From: Dimorphilus gyrociliatus
Taxonomy: Eukaryota; Annelida; Polychaeta; Dinophilidae
NCBI GenBank assembly: GCA_904063045.1
Contig: CAJFCJ010000003.1
Span: 1,054,001 to 1,118,000 of the forward strand
Direction of reading: 5' to 3'
Length of the DNA: 64,000 nt
The notes beneath the pieces were generated by a model, which did no database searches, had not been told where the DNA came from, and saw only the letters and a list, made by a program, of their open reading frames with translations. The translations under genes were made by a program, and so were the position numbers. This document shows, piece by piece, positions 40,787 through 53,709 of the stretch. Each line of letters begins with the position of its first letter. Position 1 is the first letter of the stretch.

Positions 40787-40937
40787 ATCACGTGACCGGT
40801 AGGAGGAGCCCTAAAACCACTAGACTCTCATATAGTGTTCTGACTGTCTGGAAGAGAACTTGTTTATAAATTGTTTACGGATTTTTGTTATATTTATTTA
40901 TGGTTTATTGATCTTTCGGAAGTAATTTCCTGTCGAG
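40787..40937 (+). promoter_or_regulatory. Probable protocadherin promoter and non-coding first exon
   Basis: A G+C-richer patch has CCAAT at 40765, ATCACGTGAC at 40787-40796, and a plausible transcribed segment ending at the donor GAG|GTAAAT (exon end 40937). A matching acceptor TTTTCAG lies at 42755-42761, just upstream of the protocadherin start codon. The exon itself is inferred. Confidence 0.35.
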
Positions 40938-42761
40938 GTAAATAATCATTTTAATAGTTGTTAGAAATCTATGTAACTTGTAAAAATAGTAAGGTTTAAT
41001 AGGAAAATAAAGTCAATTTAATAGTTTTCTTTTATCTTTTCCCTCCTTCTTTTCCCAGTAAGAAAACTTTTTCGTTTGTTTGTTTACTTAAGAAATGTTT
41101 TTATTCTATCTTTTTTGAAACTTTTTCACCTTTCCCCTTCTTCTTCTTCTTCTTCATTGTCTTCTTTATAAATTTTACATTATCAGTATATATACTGTAT
41201 ATCAACTTAGTACAAACGAAAACAGGAATAAACATACTAATCCAGGCAGAGAGCTATAAATTACTAACATCTCTTTAATGGTAAACATATTTTTAAAATT
41301 TCAACGGGTTTTCAATTAAGGCCTAGGAAAAAGAGTAGAAAGATCTTTTCTTCTTATCCCTATCGCTCATTCTAAAAGTGAAGACTTATTGAAGAAATAT
41401 TAATAAATTTTTGAGGGAAAGGAATAAAGGATATACCCTCTTATGTAGACCTACTCGTGGAAAGTTTCTATACGTTTAAATAATATACCGCTTTGATCTC
41501 AATAAAACCTCGGTTTAAACCTAAGTTTATGGGTTTCTATAACATTTTAGCTATGTATATCCTATAATTAGACGGCGAACATAGGAAATTCAACATGTGG
41601 AAAAATTTAAATAAAGAGAAGAATAGAGTTTAAAAAGCTTGTTGCACGCCATATACAAAGTACCATCCAAATTCATAAAAGGAAGTCAAGAATACTCGAT
41701 TTTAAAAAGTTCTCTTTGAAAACACCTTTTACCTTATCATCTAATTAGAATATAGTCAAAGAAAGAAAGAAGGAATCCAAAGAAAGAGTGAAAGATAGAA
41801 GTAAAGATAGTTATAGTCTGGCATTTTGAATTTAAAGTGAGAAGGAATTTAAAAAAATATTCCAATGTCTATCTCTGTTTTCATTCGACGCTAAGTAATG
41901 GATAAACTAATCTTTAAAGGCACATTAGCCAATTCTTTCTTCTTTAAGGATAAGGGAAGTTAAGCAAGGGAGTTTTATGTTCAATTTTTATTGAAAAACG
42001 ATATATTTACACTATTTTGCAGATATATCATACAACTCTCGATCTTTTCCCTACTCTGTATATTTATAATAGTCTTATGAGTCTTGATCTCTATTTGATA
42101 TAGGAAAAAGGCGAGTATGGGGAAGCAAGTTGTTTATTCCGTTTTCCTGGTACTCTTTAGCCATTTATGACTTTAGAATCACTCTTCGTGATGTCTCTTT
42201 CCCTTGCTCTCTCTCTCTCTCCCTTTCCTAAATAAGCTAAGGTGGGGGGAATAAACACTTGTCTTATTCAATAGTTTATTTAACTGTCCCTTTTTTCTTC
42301 TTCTCCAATAACCTTGTTTAACAGGATAGAATGTAAATAGAGTAATAAAGAAAAGAAAAAGCTCTGTTTATATATGCGTTTATTATTTTCTTTTTTTGTA
42401 TAGGTAGATAATCGTCGCTATTAATTAACTATAATAACCAACAGTAAACGCTCTAGGGTTATTTTAAAGTTGCTGATTATTACGTGATCGGGCTAGGAAG
42501 CGTCGACTATTAACAATTTAATCAGCGGGGCGTAAATTATCTTTTCGAAAGGAATTTTTAACACCCCTCCCGTCCGTTTTCTTACTCTATTAAAGGTATA
42601 TATATATAAAAATAGGCTTATGTATATTTATTATACTAATTTTACCAAGGATATATATATATCATTAAAAATAATTCTATAAATATATGTTGATAGAATG
42701 CTGAGTCAAGTTCTCTTCTCCTCTCCATTAAATCGAGTACAGTTTCCTTTTCATCTTTTCA
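40938..42761 (+). other. Inferred 5' UTR intron of the protocadherin gene
   Basis: Contains only AT-rich sequence, purine and pyrimidine tracts, a short CT array near 42205-42225, and a TATACTGTATA motif at 41191-41201. No coding exon seen. Confidence 0.35.
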
Positions 42762-42832
42762 GATTACGTGACAAGCTAACGAGTGGAAAAAAACTTGAAA
42801 AGAAAGAAGGAGGAAGAAATCAAGAAACCTGC

Positions 42833-45800
42833 ATGTTCCAAATCATTCTTCTCATCTATATTTCCGGCGTTTCGGCGTTAGAAAAACTATATACAATTCC
42901 AGAAAATAGCCAACCAATTAAACTAGTGAATTTAAATGAACTGATTGAACCTTTTAGAAGATTTTCAGAAGATGAATTAAAAAGTGTAAAATTTTCCATT
43001 CTAAATAGTAAGGATGGGGCAAGATATAAAAATATGTTTGAGGTCAAAGGTCGAGAGTTATGGTCCAGTGATATAGATAGAGAATCAATAGAGGACTGCG
43101 TAAATCAAGAGTTTTGTTATCTGAAGTTTGATTTAAAGGGCAGCGATGGTAAAACAGCTGATATCGCTTCGATACGGATACAAATTTTGGACGAAAACGA
43201 TAATATTCCAAAATTTAACGGCTTTCGATCTGAAAATTATGACCTTAGCATATCAGAAGGACAACCAGTCTCTGAAGCGTTAAACTTACCCTATTATGCA
43301 GTTGATAAGGATAGCCCCGAAAACGGTATTGATTATTATACCCTTAGCGGTTCTGATAAATTCGAATTGGTAAATGGAAAATTACAACTCTTATCTAAAT
43401 TGGATAGGGAAAGAGAGGCAATCCATCATATTGTTGTTAAGGCTATCGATAAGGGCACACCGTCCCTAACTGGAACTCTTTTAATCAGGGTATTAGTAAC
43501 GGATTACAACGACAACGCCCCGAAATTTGAGAAGGAAACTTACGAGGTGAGCGTCTACGAGGATGAAGTACCCGGTAGCGTAATACAGCTCATTAAAGCT
43601 ACCGACAAAGACGAGGGGAAAAATGCAATAGTCAGTTACTCCATAGATCTTTCGCAATCTGACGAAGAAGTTGATGAAACGTTTCGAATTAATAATAAGA
43701 CAGGAGAACTAATCCTTACAAGTCTGTTGGATTACGATGAGAGTAAGAGGAACTACAGGATAATGGTTACCGCCCAGGATAATGGAGCTGATTCACTCAA
43801 GAGTCAGGCTCTTGTCAACGTTAAAATATTAAACGTCAATGATAATAAACATAAAATCTCTGTCATAAAAGAATTCAGAATCGTTGAGGAACAAGATGAA
43901 GATACAGAAGCGGGAGAAATCTATGTTCACGATAAGGATATAAACGATGGAAGTTTTAATTGCCTCATAAATGATACAATCAACTTCCACCTTGTACCAT
44001 ATAGCATATCCGGCTACTATCGTCTACTTTCTGCTAAAGTCTTTGATAGAGAAGAAAAATCGGAATTTCCGATTAATCTAACATGTTTCGATTCAGAGAA
44101 TTTACCCGAATCTTTAATTACTATAGTTAAAGTACTCGATTTCAACGATCACGCACCAAAATTTAATCAGACTTTCTACGAATTTACTATAAAAGAGAAT
44201 GATCCGAATCCTCTTGGCTTGTATTCTGTATTCGCTACAGATGCCGATGAAGGTTCCAATGCAATTATCTCTTATTCAGTATCCGGAACAGATCTAGTTT
44301 ATGTGCATTCAACTACTGGACAACTCTTTCTTAAAAGCTCATTGGATTTCGAACAAATTCAAACTCTTGAGTTTAAAATTGAAGCAAGGGATCACGGTTC
44401 TATTCCAATGGCTTCTCAAGTTCCGGTTTCTATACAGATAACGGACTTGAATGATGAAAGACCGGTGTTTGTCAAAGATGTCTTTGAGATGCATGTATTG
44501 GAAGAATCGTCCCCCACTGAGTATGTTGGCAAGGTTCTAGCAGTTGATAGAGATCAAAGAGAAGAGTTTAGGCGCCATACGTACGAACTCCTCGGATCAA
44601 CAGACCTATTTACAATCGATGAAGTTGGCAGAATTTATACAAAGAGAACGTTTGATAGAGAAATTCAAGACCTTTACGAATTCAAGGTTAAGGCCACTGG
44701 CGTAAAAGATCCTTCTTCTACTTCTACTGCTTTAGTTAGCATTAGTATAGAGGATATTAATGATCACAAGCCCATAATTGACTTTCCAAATCCCTCAAAC
44801 AGCACTATTACTGTTAAATCGAATTTAGGGAAAGATCGAATATTTGGCAGAATATTGGCAAGGGATAGCGATATTGGAGTGAATGGGGCATTAGTATATG
44901 AAATTATAGCCGGAAATGAGGACGATATGTTTTACGTTCATGGAACAACTGGTACTATAGCTGTCAACGATGACTTAAGAGGAATTAGGCAGTTGAAGTA
45001 CCTTCTTAAAGTTAGAGTAACCGATTCCGGCTCGGAACGAAAATTTGCTACATCCAACCTTACAATTATCGTTTTACGATCGATTGGCGACGGAAGTTCT
45101 GCTGGCGGTGACCCTTCTTTCAATCTCATGATAGTAGTTGCCCTCTCCTCCGTAACATTACTCATTGTAGTGGTTCTTTTGTTCGCCATCTTTCTAGTAA
45201 GAAGGAGACAACGACTCTTAGAAGAACAAGCTGCTAAAGATCGGAAGGAAAACGTCCTCGAACTGGAGAAAGTGGAAATTCACGCCAGAGTTGAAGATGG
45301 AAAGATAAAAGCTGATACTCAATTTCGGCCTCTTTCTTCTTTTTATCAAGTAAGTGAAATTTCCTCTATTTTTCAATTTAAACCTATGTTGCATTATTAA
45401 TTTTTATTATACGATTACGGAAAAGACAATAGTCATTAAAAATAGTCTCGTCTATTTCAAGTAAATAACAAAAAAAAAATGCCGAGTTGCTGTACTTAAT
45501 CACGTTCCTGTACTGTATAATTTGTAAATGGGAACAAACTTAGCAGTCTTCCCTTAGGCTATAAGGCAGTCTTCATTCATGCATGAAAGAAAACGCAAAC
45601 TTGACGGAATTACGCAATAGGCGGTTCCCTCATTAAAGCACCTGCGTTTCAACTTTCGCCGTGTTTGGCGGTGATGTAACGTAATCGAATCGAGTGGAAC
45701 GATGTTGTTTCGTATGACGTAACATGAGACGCGTAAATCGAAGGCAAATATATAGTTTAGTATTGTAAATAATTCAAATTTACCCACAATTCTGGTACAA

Positions 45801-48232
45801 AAACCCTCTAATGAAACAAAGGCGTCGATATAAAGGGGATATAAAGGGGACCTTTGAAAGAGCAGCTAGTGAACAAGGGAAATCGTCCACTAGTCACTTA
45901 ATAATTAACATTTTTTTGGGAATACTTATTTCTCATAAAACACTAATTTTTCCCAGAACATATATATTTTTAAACAGCTTATGATTAAATTTTATTGACC
46001 TAGTCAATAAACTATTGCGCAATAGTTTGTATTTATTTAAATAGCTTAAAAGGATCTTTAAAGTGTGTATAGTACTATTAAAAGAAGGAAAAGAGTGAAA
46101 AAGAGAATAAAAAAAAGAAAGGTGTAAAAAGAAGATTAACCATAGTAATATTTATTTAAGCATGTTTAACATGTGTTGTAACTAGGAGAAATATTTAAAA
46201 GATCAAAGGCTTGTTAAAATATGTTGTCCAAAAGTTACATTAGTGAATTATTCACGGCAAAGAGATTTCAATAAGGTTTCCTCAATTAAGTTGCAATTAA
46301 AGGGAAGAGAGAATGAAAATAGTTCCTAACAGAAGCAGAGAAGAGAATGCCAGGGGAAAAAGATGAATGAACAAAGAGAGAAAAAGAAATATATAAACTG
46401 TATATATGAGAGAGGAAGAGAAACGTGCCCGAGTTAGGAATTTAGTGTAAAACATTTTTACGTTTCTTTTACGTATTTCTAAAATTCTTTGCTGATCCGA
46501 TCGGTTTCCTTTCATCTGCTTATCAGAAATTAGATAAAGTTAATTATCTTTACCATCAAAAAAGTACTCTACCTTTTAGTAACAATAAGAATAGAACGTT
46601 AATTACCCCGCCTTCTTAATTAGAAAATATCCATCTCTTACGCAGACTATAAAATCAAACGATTATAAAATAACATAAATAAAGGGAAATAAAAGAAAAA
46701 AAAACGAACAATTAGTTGGACAAAGAACACCGTTCAAAGTTTAAGTTACAAGAACGTAATACTAGGCAAATAGGGCTGCCTTGTAAATAGAACGAAAGGG
46801 CGGCAAGAATTCGATAAACATTCCCAACTTCATTAAAAAAAAGGGAAGAAGAGAAAGAAATAGAGAAAGAAAAAACGAGGAAAACAAGATTGGGTTTGGG
46901 AGGGCAAAAAGGGAGGCTATGTTGAAAGGATTTCATAAAAGGAAACTGTTAAAGGAGTAAAAAAATTGGAAAGGTGGAGAAAGAAGAAAAGAGTAATAGT
47001 ACGCAGGTTCTCTTTAGATCGGATGCATTCTCAAGGCCCCTTATAAAAGTAGTAGGTGATTTCAATGCGATCTTTTTTTTACGGCCGATTTAGCGCCGAC
47101 ATTTATCCCATTTGAAAATGCGTCCGATCGAATTGGTTTTGGCTGATTTAAATACGCGGAAATTTAGCATCTGCGGCGATTATAAAACGGGTTATTAGGG
47201 GTCGGAAATGGGGTTAAAACCGACATGTGGAAAAGGAGGAGTATTAGATTATGAAAGGGAACAATTTTTACCCCCACCTCAGTTACTGTACCCTCGCTCT
47301 GTTTCATTCTCTATTCTCTTCGCTAATCCCAAAACGCTGCTAATTTTGGCGTCTAGAAAATTAGGTCAGAGTAGTCGTTCGGACGACATTTTCCGTCATT
47401 TGTTTGCACAAAGGACGCCACGTGACGCCTTAATTGAATCATGTTGGTGAGAATGTCAGGCACCGGGATCGTGCAGCGAGATGAAAAATCGTCTAGTAGT
47501 GTAAGGGACGAAGAGTAGCCCGGGAGGGGGTCAATCGTAAACAACCCTTATTTTCTTTTTTCAGGGCAGGAGTAAGGGGGGAGGGTTAGGACCCAAGAGT
47601 AAAAGCCCAATATATATCGTATCAAATGAGTTTAGCATTCCTCTCTCCGAACTATCGTCTCCGATTATCTTCTATTTTCTTGCCAACGAAGTAGCCGTGA
47701 TCCTCTAAAATTTCCGCTTTATACGCTTAAATCATTACAATGATTTCCCAATCTATTATATTTGAGTAATCAACGATAGTCGATAATTATCACGTATAAC
47801 ATTTAAGAATGTGGGCATCCATTCAGAGCATTAGGCCTAATTATTAAAAAATTTTCCCTACCACCTACTTTCAACAACAGAAAGGAGAGCTAAATAAAGT
47901 AATTAACTACGTAAAATACAACTAATTAAATAATTAAATTATCCTTTAATATATTTCGATACCAATACACTATAATTAGTGACTTTCTCGTTTAATTAAT
48001 GGACCGTATTTAATTAACAAAGCTAAATAACACAGCTGTTAACCGAGACAAAACGAAATGTCGTTTAAAAATTGATATTAAAAAAAAGAGAGAAGAGAGA
48101 TGAATAGCAAAAATGAACGCTCTTTGCGTTATGGGAAAATAACCGTTATAAAAAATTGTTTAAATAACACACTTTAAAGATTGAACTATATGAGTATGAG
48201 GTGATACTATTTCCGGTTTTTAAACCATTTAG

Positions 48233-48267
<35 letters not shown>

Positions 48268-51026
48268 CAGTATATAGCATAAATTGTATGCATACATTTA
48301 GATTATAATACCGGAATGTATTACCTAATCAGCTCTTTATATATGTATAAGTAAAAAAATACCAGGATAAAATGTTTGAACATTTCTTAAATACGTGTTT
48401 ATATGTTTGGTTCAAAAAAGAGCTTTTGTGTCATACTTTACCCTTTGAACTAGCCGCCTTTTGCTATTTTATTTTTATAGCTTCTTGTAGTACTAGAAAA
48501 AAAAAAGAAATATGTACAACTGCAAAGGCGCTGCAAAAGGAAACCTTTAACACTGCTAAGTGTTCGTTACGTCAGGAGAGTCCATAGAGACGTCGCCTTC
48601 CATTTATGACGTCACATTAACGCTTACGTCACAGTCACCCGCGAAGCAACTGGTTTTTTCTCTATGCTTTTGGCAAATTAACTTAATTTGGGCACAGCAG
48701 CCCTTTTCTCTTATTGGACTGGACTTGTCTCACCCACTACATTTAGTTCTCCACTTTATATACCTTCTCGCTTACTAACAAAATGTCTCGCCGCAAATTT
48801 CTATTCTTCATCCAAGCCGAAGGAACCTAGTTAATGTCCAAATTTAGGCCTTAGTATTTATGATACTATTTCTCAATAAAAGAAAAGAGAGAAAAAGAAC
48901 GGTTGGTGGTAGAGAGAGGTAGAGAAAGAGAGAGAGAGGGGGGAGAGAGAAAAAAGAGAGGGTAAAAGGAAACTAAAAAAAAAGAGAGAGAGAGAGAGAA
49001 AAAGAGCCACAAAAAAGTGTGAATATGAGAAAATTCTTTCAATTTACTCCTCTTAGTACAATACATCCTGTATATATGAGATGGGAAATGATTAAACAAT
49101 ATTCCAATATCTTTTTATTGATTGTCAAAAGAAAAAAAAACTATAAAAAAAAATCGGAATTTGCGTGACACGTCAGTAAATGATGCTTTAATAATAATAA
49201 AAAAAGAAAGAAAAACGTTCCAATTTCGATCACCTGTTAACAGATTAAATAATGGGATATTTTGTAAGATTATCTACTGGAAATTAGTCGATTATACAAT
49301 ATTATATCGAGAAGTAGGAGATGGGAAAAGAGTAGGCGGGTGACGCCTAGTTTTTTATAGGTTCTCCTTTCACACCTTTTCTCTTATATAATAATATCCT
49401 TTTTAAACTGGATAAGAATGGAAATAAAAGATGTAAAGTCTATTTTTATGTCGATTCCGAAATTATCATAAATCGATCGCAGGTGCATAATTTTTTAGTT
49501 AGAATGTCTTATTTGCATAATAATTTGAAAGACTTTTTGTTATGTGTTGATGTTGATTACTTCTGTATCGCGTGCTGTACGTCTAAACGATGAAAAGAAA
49601 GAATGAAATAAAGAATGAAGAGGGTGTGTTAAGGGGAAAAGAAAAGCAAGGAAGGGTCATTAAAATTTCCGAAAAATCTTTTCCCTTTCTTTACTTTATT
49701 CAACTTTCTTTTTTTTTTACTACCTCCTAGTCTTTCCCTCTCTTTTTTGAACTCCTATCTCAATCTCTCTATTACCTTTTTCTATAGATTTTTCTTTCTC
49801 TCTCTCTCTCTCTCTCTCTTTGTAGCTATTTCTTCTCTATTGCACAGTTTTAAGTTTAAGGAAAAAATAATCCTCTGTTTAACCTCTGTACCATTAAGAC
49901 CGGTGTAGGCGCGTCCGAATGTCAATTATATTCGAGTTCTATACGGACATTTTTCTCAAGGTGTCTGAAAGAATAATTCGGACCGATAGCAATTCGATTG
50001 TACAGGTTGAATGAGCTCTGAGGTTGACCTCAATTTTCTCAGCTTGACGTCGTCCATTTCGGAAATTTACTTCAAGATTTACGCGTTCGATTAAGTCGTT
50101 CAATTTAACGAGATTTCCTCCCCCCTCCCCTTGTTGCCCTCTCCCAATTTCTTGTATGAAAAGTACTCAATGACCGTTCCGGAAACAAAGAGACTGATCA
50201 ACAAAAAGGAAGTCGCAAAGAATGTTAGATTGAGCAGTATCTGTTTTCTTACTTTTTGCTATTCCTTGTCTTTTAAAGGCAGAAGGAGTAGTATATTTCG
50301 AGTCGCATTCTATCACAGCCGTGTTAATACTATCGAATAATAGATCATTTAATAATAAATATGCGTTAATGGCTCTACGCTATATGAGTTTGTTGGAGAT
50401 TTTAACGACTACTTTGATTGTTGGCTTTTTAAAAATTGTAATATTCGCAAAAGATCCTTTTAAAGAAGATTTTACTTTAAAAACTGCATAAAATAATAAA
50501 CAGAGGAAGATAAAAAGAAGAAAACTTGTTTACTACTGTAAAGAGAATAAAAGCAATCTAGAGTACAAAAAACGTAAAGGAAAGAACAAGAATGCAAAAT
50601 AGAAAGAAGATGAAATAAAAACTTAATATCTAGAGGGCGTTACTTTATGAGAAAAGTTTGTCAAAGTTGTATTTTCCCACGATACAAAGGACATAGGTTT
50701 GCGTGATTTCTCCAAACAAACAAAAAGTACACGGAAGGTCCAAAAATCATTTTTGTTCCTCTTGAAACACTTGGTATTATATAAATGTTCATAACACGCA
50801 TACATGAAGAAGAAGATAGAGGGATAAAAAGGGTGAAAAAAAAGAAAAGGTTATCAGGGAGGTTTTTTCTACTTTTTTTATACATTAATAAATGTAGGTA
50901 TGAATTGTGCGTGCCTGGGTAAAAAGGAGCTTTTTTCGCGTGTCCCTTCTTTTATTATTAAATGTTCGTTTTTGTCGTTTTATTTATTAACAACTCCACC
51001 GGAAATTAGTCTTTGAAATCTGAGGG

Positions 51027-51065
<39 letters not shown>

Positions 51066-53466
51066 AAAAAGAAGATGACTGCAATATTTAAATTATATGA
51101 TTAAATAAGATTGATGATACGTAATTGATTACGTAAAACATTACGGTGACGCGTTCATATAGTAATTAGACATTGTTTAGCATATAATAGTAAACTAGCA
51201 ATGGCGTTGAGTGACGCTCAATTTTTCATTAAGGCACAAAATAACGTCCAGCAATCTAGTGGAAATCCTTTAACAAATGGGCTTAGCGGTCACGCGCTGC
51301 TCTACTTTTATAAGTATGCGGGACGTTTCATTCTAGGAGATTCTATAACAGGAATTATAAAAATAGGGGGCGTGCAAACTTAACCGCGATCGTTGTAATT
51401 GTTTATAGTAAATTTCCCCCCGCGTCTGCCAACCTTTAAATTACAACTTCCTTCGTATACAAAGAAGAGAAATAGGGAGCCTGAAGGGATATGTATACTA
51501 CTGTTCACAATGGAAGTGAGGTGAAAACCTCAACATGTCTAACATGCGTTTTCTTTCACTTCAAATGAAAAATAATAGGCTTAGAAAAAAAACGCAGGTG
51601 TAAAACGGGGCTAATTATGATGTAACGTAAACAGTTTAAGTTTAAATTTGGTAGAGACTGCCAATCTTTTTTTATACTGTTCTCCTCCCATTTTAACCAC
51701 CCCTCTTTTTATTATTCTTCAGGTAGCCGATCATAATCCTCCTAGGCCTATTAGACCTCAAGCGGATTCCGAAGTAAAACGATTAATGGAATTGTTAAGG
51801 AGTGAAAGGGATTGTGAATCGTTATCAAATAGCGATAGCGGAAAAGGGTCTAGTGAACACGGTGATAACGGTAAGCATTTCTTGTAAACATATTATATAC
51901 TATGTAGCACTAATAGGTACCAAAAAGCACATGCATGCCTTTCGATATACTTTTCTATATACAGTATATTGGTACAAAGTATATATATCTATATATATAC
52001 AGTATATATCTATATCTATATATATATATATGTATGTATATATACTTCGCATACCTACTGTAACCTTTGTCTTGCCTCAGGTCAAAAACGTTCAAAGTTA
52101 CTTTTTTTCTATTTTTCGAAAGTTCTTCACAGCATGATTTAAGTCCTTTTTTCTCTTTTAATTTCTCCTTCTCTCTCTCTCTCGTTCTCTTTTAATTCCC
52201 TTTCCCAATCTTCTCTTTAATCAATAGGCCTCTCTACTAAAAGTAAATTGACTTTTAGGTATTGTTCATAAAATATTCAAAAGGTGTGGGGACATAAAAA
52301 TCAACCTGCAATTAAAAACTTATATTACTCTTTGAGAAAATGATAACATTAGAATTCTCTAAAGGATAGGCGACGATGGGAGGATATATTCTCTCTTTTT
52401 ACAAAAAAGTTACCGAATGCTTAAAATATCGATTAACTAGCTATTAAAGACTTTTTTATGGGTAATGAAAAATGTTGATCATTAGGTTTTGAAATTAGAA
52501 TTCCAACAATTCATTTCGTTTAACAATAAGATAAAGATCTTTATAACAGTAGTAGAAAGGAAGTTCAGGTATAACAAGAGGACAGGTTTAAGAGAAATAA
52601 TAAGCATAGGTAAATGACTTTAAAATGCGAACTTTTTACATCCTTAACAAGGTATAGAAAAAGAAATTTATTTCTAAGCACGCACAGATTTTTCTCTTCG
52701 TCATCATCGTCTTATTCTTTCGATATTCTTTTTCTCTAGCCACGCATACTCTCCGGTTGACTTTCCGTCGTTTATTTTTTTTTACCTTTTTCTTCTTGAA
52801 AGGTTCTCTCTTCTACGGAGAAAGATATACCTTATCCAATTAGAATTAATAAGACGAATAAGGTATAGGTCTGTTACAGATTGTGAGCACGTGTTAAAAC
52901 ATTGATCGTTTAATTACTCTTAATGAATACTGATTATTACTAACGAAAAAGGCGATAAAGTAAAACAGCTGAGCAAACGAATTTTAACAAATAAAGAATA
53001 AACTGTATTTAGTTCCCTTTTTACATAGATATACATTTATATAAAAGAACTTCCACCCCTTCAACCTTCATTCTCCACCCCCTCCCTTTCATTTTTTTTA
53101 TACATTGTTTAGCGATAATTTGCTGTGCTTTTATATCTCTCCCTTGTTATTTGCATATAATTTTTTATTATTGAATAGAATAGAGAAATATTTGATTCAT
53201 AACGGCGCCCCCTGTGTTGAGTTTGATGCCCAACAGAAATGCGCCGGTTATTATATAATTTTTCATTCATTCACTCAACCCCATGCACAGATCGACCTCC
53301 CACCAAGGGCCGAACGTTCAACGATTTAACAAAAGATAGATTCCTTTCGACAGCAACAGCTAAAATCAGGAGATCTTTCGATTCTGACGATGGCTCAACA
53401 ACTACTTCTGGTAGTTACGTAATGGACTGTAGTTTTAGAGAGTCATTCAGAGACTCTACTGTTTGA
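42833..53466 (+). CDS. Protocadherin, seven extracellular cadherin repeats, PDZ-binding tail
   Basis: Calcium-dependent cell-surface adhesion protein. Exons 42833-45349 (coding part), 51723-51870 and 53291-53466 join in phases 0 and 1 to give 946 residues. I chose the ATG at 42833 because MFQIILLIYISGVSA is a good signal peptide and a likely acceptor lies at 42755-42761. The 45 open codons upstream of that ATG straddle it. Seven cadherin repeats are marked by linkers DENDNIP, DYNDNAP, NVNDNKH, DFNDHAP, DLNDERP and DINDHKP. The third linker and fourth repeat are degenerate. One membrane span (about 766-789) is followed by RRRQR. The tail exons carry SNSDSGKGSSEHGD, like protocadherin cytoplasmic motifs, and end DSTV, a class I PDZ ligand. 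One giant ectodomain exon is typical of protocadherins. I cannot assign a vertebrate orthologue. Confidence 0.94.
46009..46028. promoter_or_regulatory. 20-bp perfect palindrome with C/EBP consensus core
   Basis: AAACTATTGCGCAATAGTTT is its own reverse complement. The central ATTGCGCAAT (46014-46023) is the optimal C/EBP-family bZIP palindrome. It lies 660 bases into protocadherin intron 2. Confidence 0.5.
51032..51062. repeat. (TC)n microsatellite
   Basis: Uninterrupted CT run of about 31 bases in protocadherin intron 2. Confidence 0.9.
51871..53290 (+). other. Protocadherin intron 3 (1420 bp)
   Basis: Contains TA-rich repeat with TATACAGTATA motifs at 51958-51968 and 51996-52006, and a CTCF-like site on the minus strand at 53204-53213, 78 bases before the final exon. 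No other exon recognised. Confidence 0.6.
53204..53213 (-). promoter_or_regulatory. CTCF-like motif AGGGGGCGCC
   Basis: Exact match to AGRKGGCGCY, and the closest of the set to the vertebrate CTCF core (CAGGGGGCGCC). It precedes the last protocadherin exon. Confidence 0.38.
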
Positions 53467-53703
53467 ATAGAGCTCTCTTAATCTATATAGACACTTTTTT
53501 AAAATGTCAAAAAGATAATTGTTTATTTGTTTGTTTGTTTTTTCTCTTTTTTTACTTCTTCTTTTACAAATTTTTTGTTTATTCATGGAATTGTTAATAG
53601 AAATTTTGTATAGTACCATTGGAATACTCAGAAAATGTTCTCATTTCTTTTCATGCTTTTCTTTTATTTTTACAGGCAAAAAATTAAAAGAAAAACTAAT
53701 TTA

Positions 53704-53709
53704 AATAAA
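53704..53709 (+). terminator. Polyadenylation signal AATAAA for the protocadherin gene
   Basis: Canonical hexamer 238 bases after the stop codon. Confidence 0.5.

Larger units (their letters stand above)
45350..51722 (+). other. Protocadherin intron 2 (6373 bp)
   Basis: If the donor at 45350 is not used, 16 codons follow to a stop at 45398-45400, giving a form with a truncated tail. The intron contains G+C-richer islands at about 45560-45740 and 46990-47580, a 20-bp palindrome at 46009-46028, a CT array at 49797-49819 and another at 51032-51062, a TA array at 48238-48261, and a 60-codon open frame at 51201-51383. Confidence 0.6.

Noticed and set aside
42698-42832. 45 codons upstream of the chosen protocadherin start, in the same frame
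   Set aside because: They straddle a strong acceptor (TTTTCAG at 42755-42761) and precede an excellent signal peptide at 42833, so they are probably intron and 5' UTR.
47208-47450. 80-codon frame in protocadherin intron 2
   Set aside because: No known motif. It overlaps a G+C-rich island that looks regulatory.
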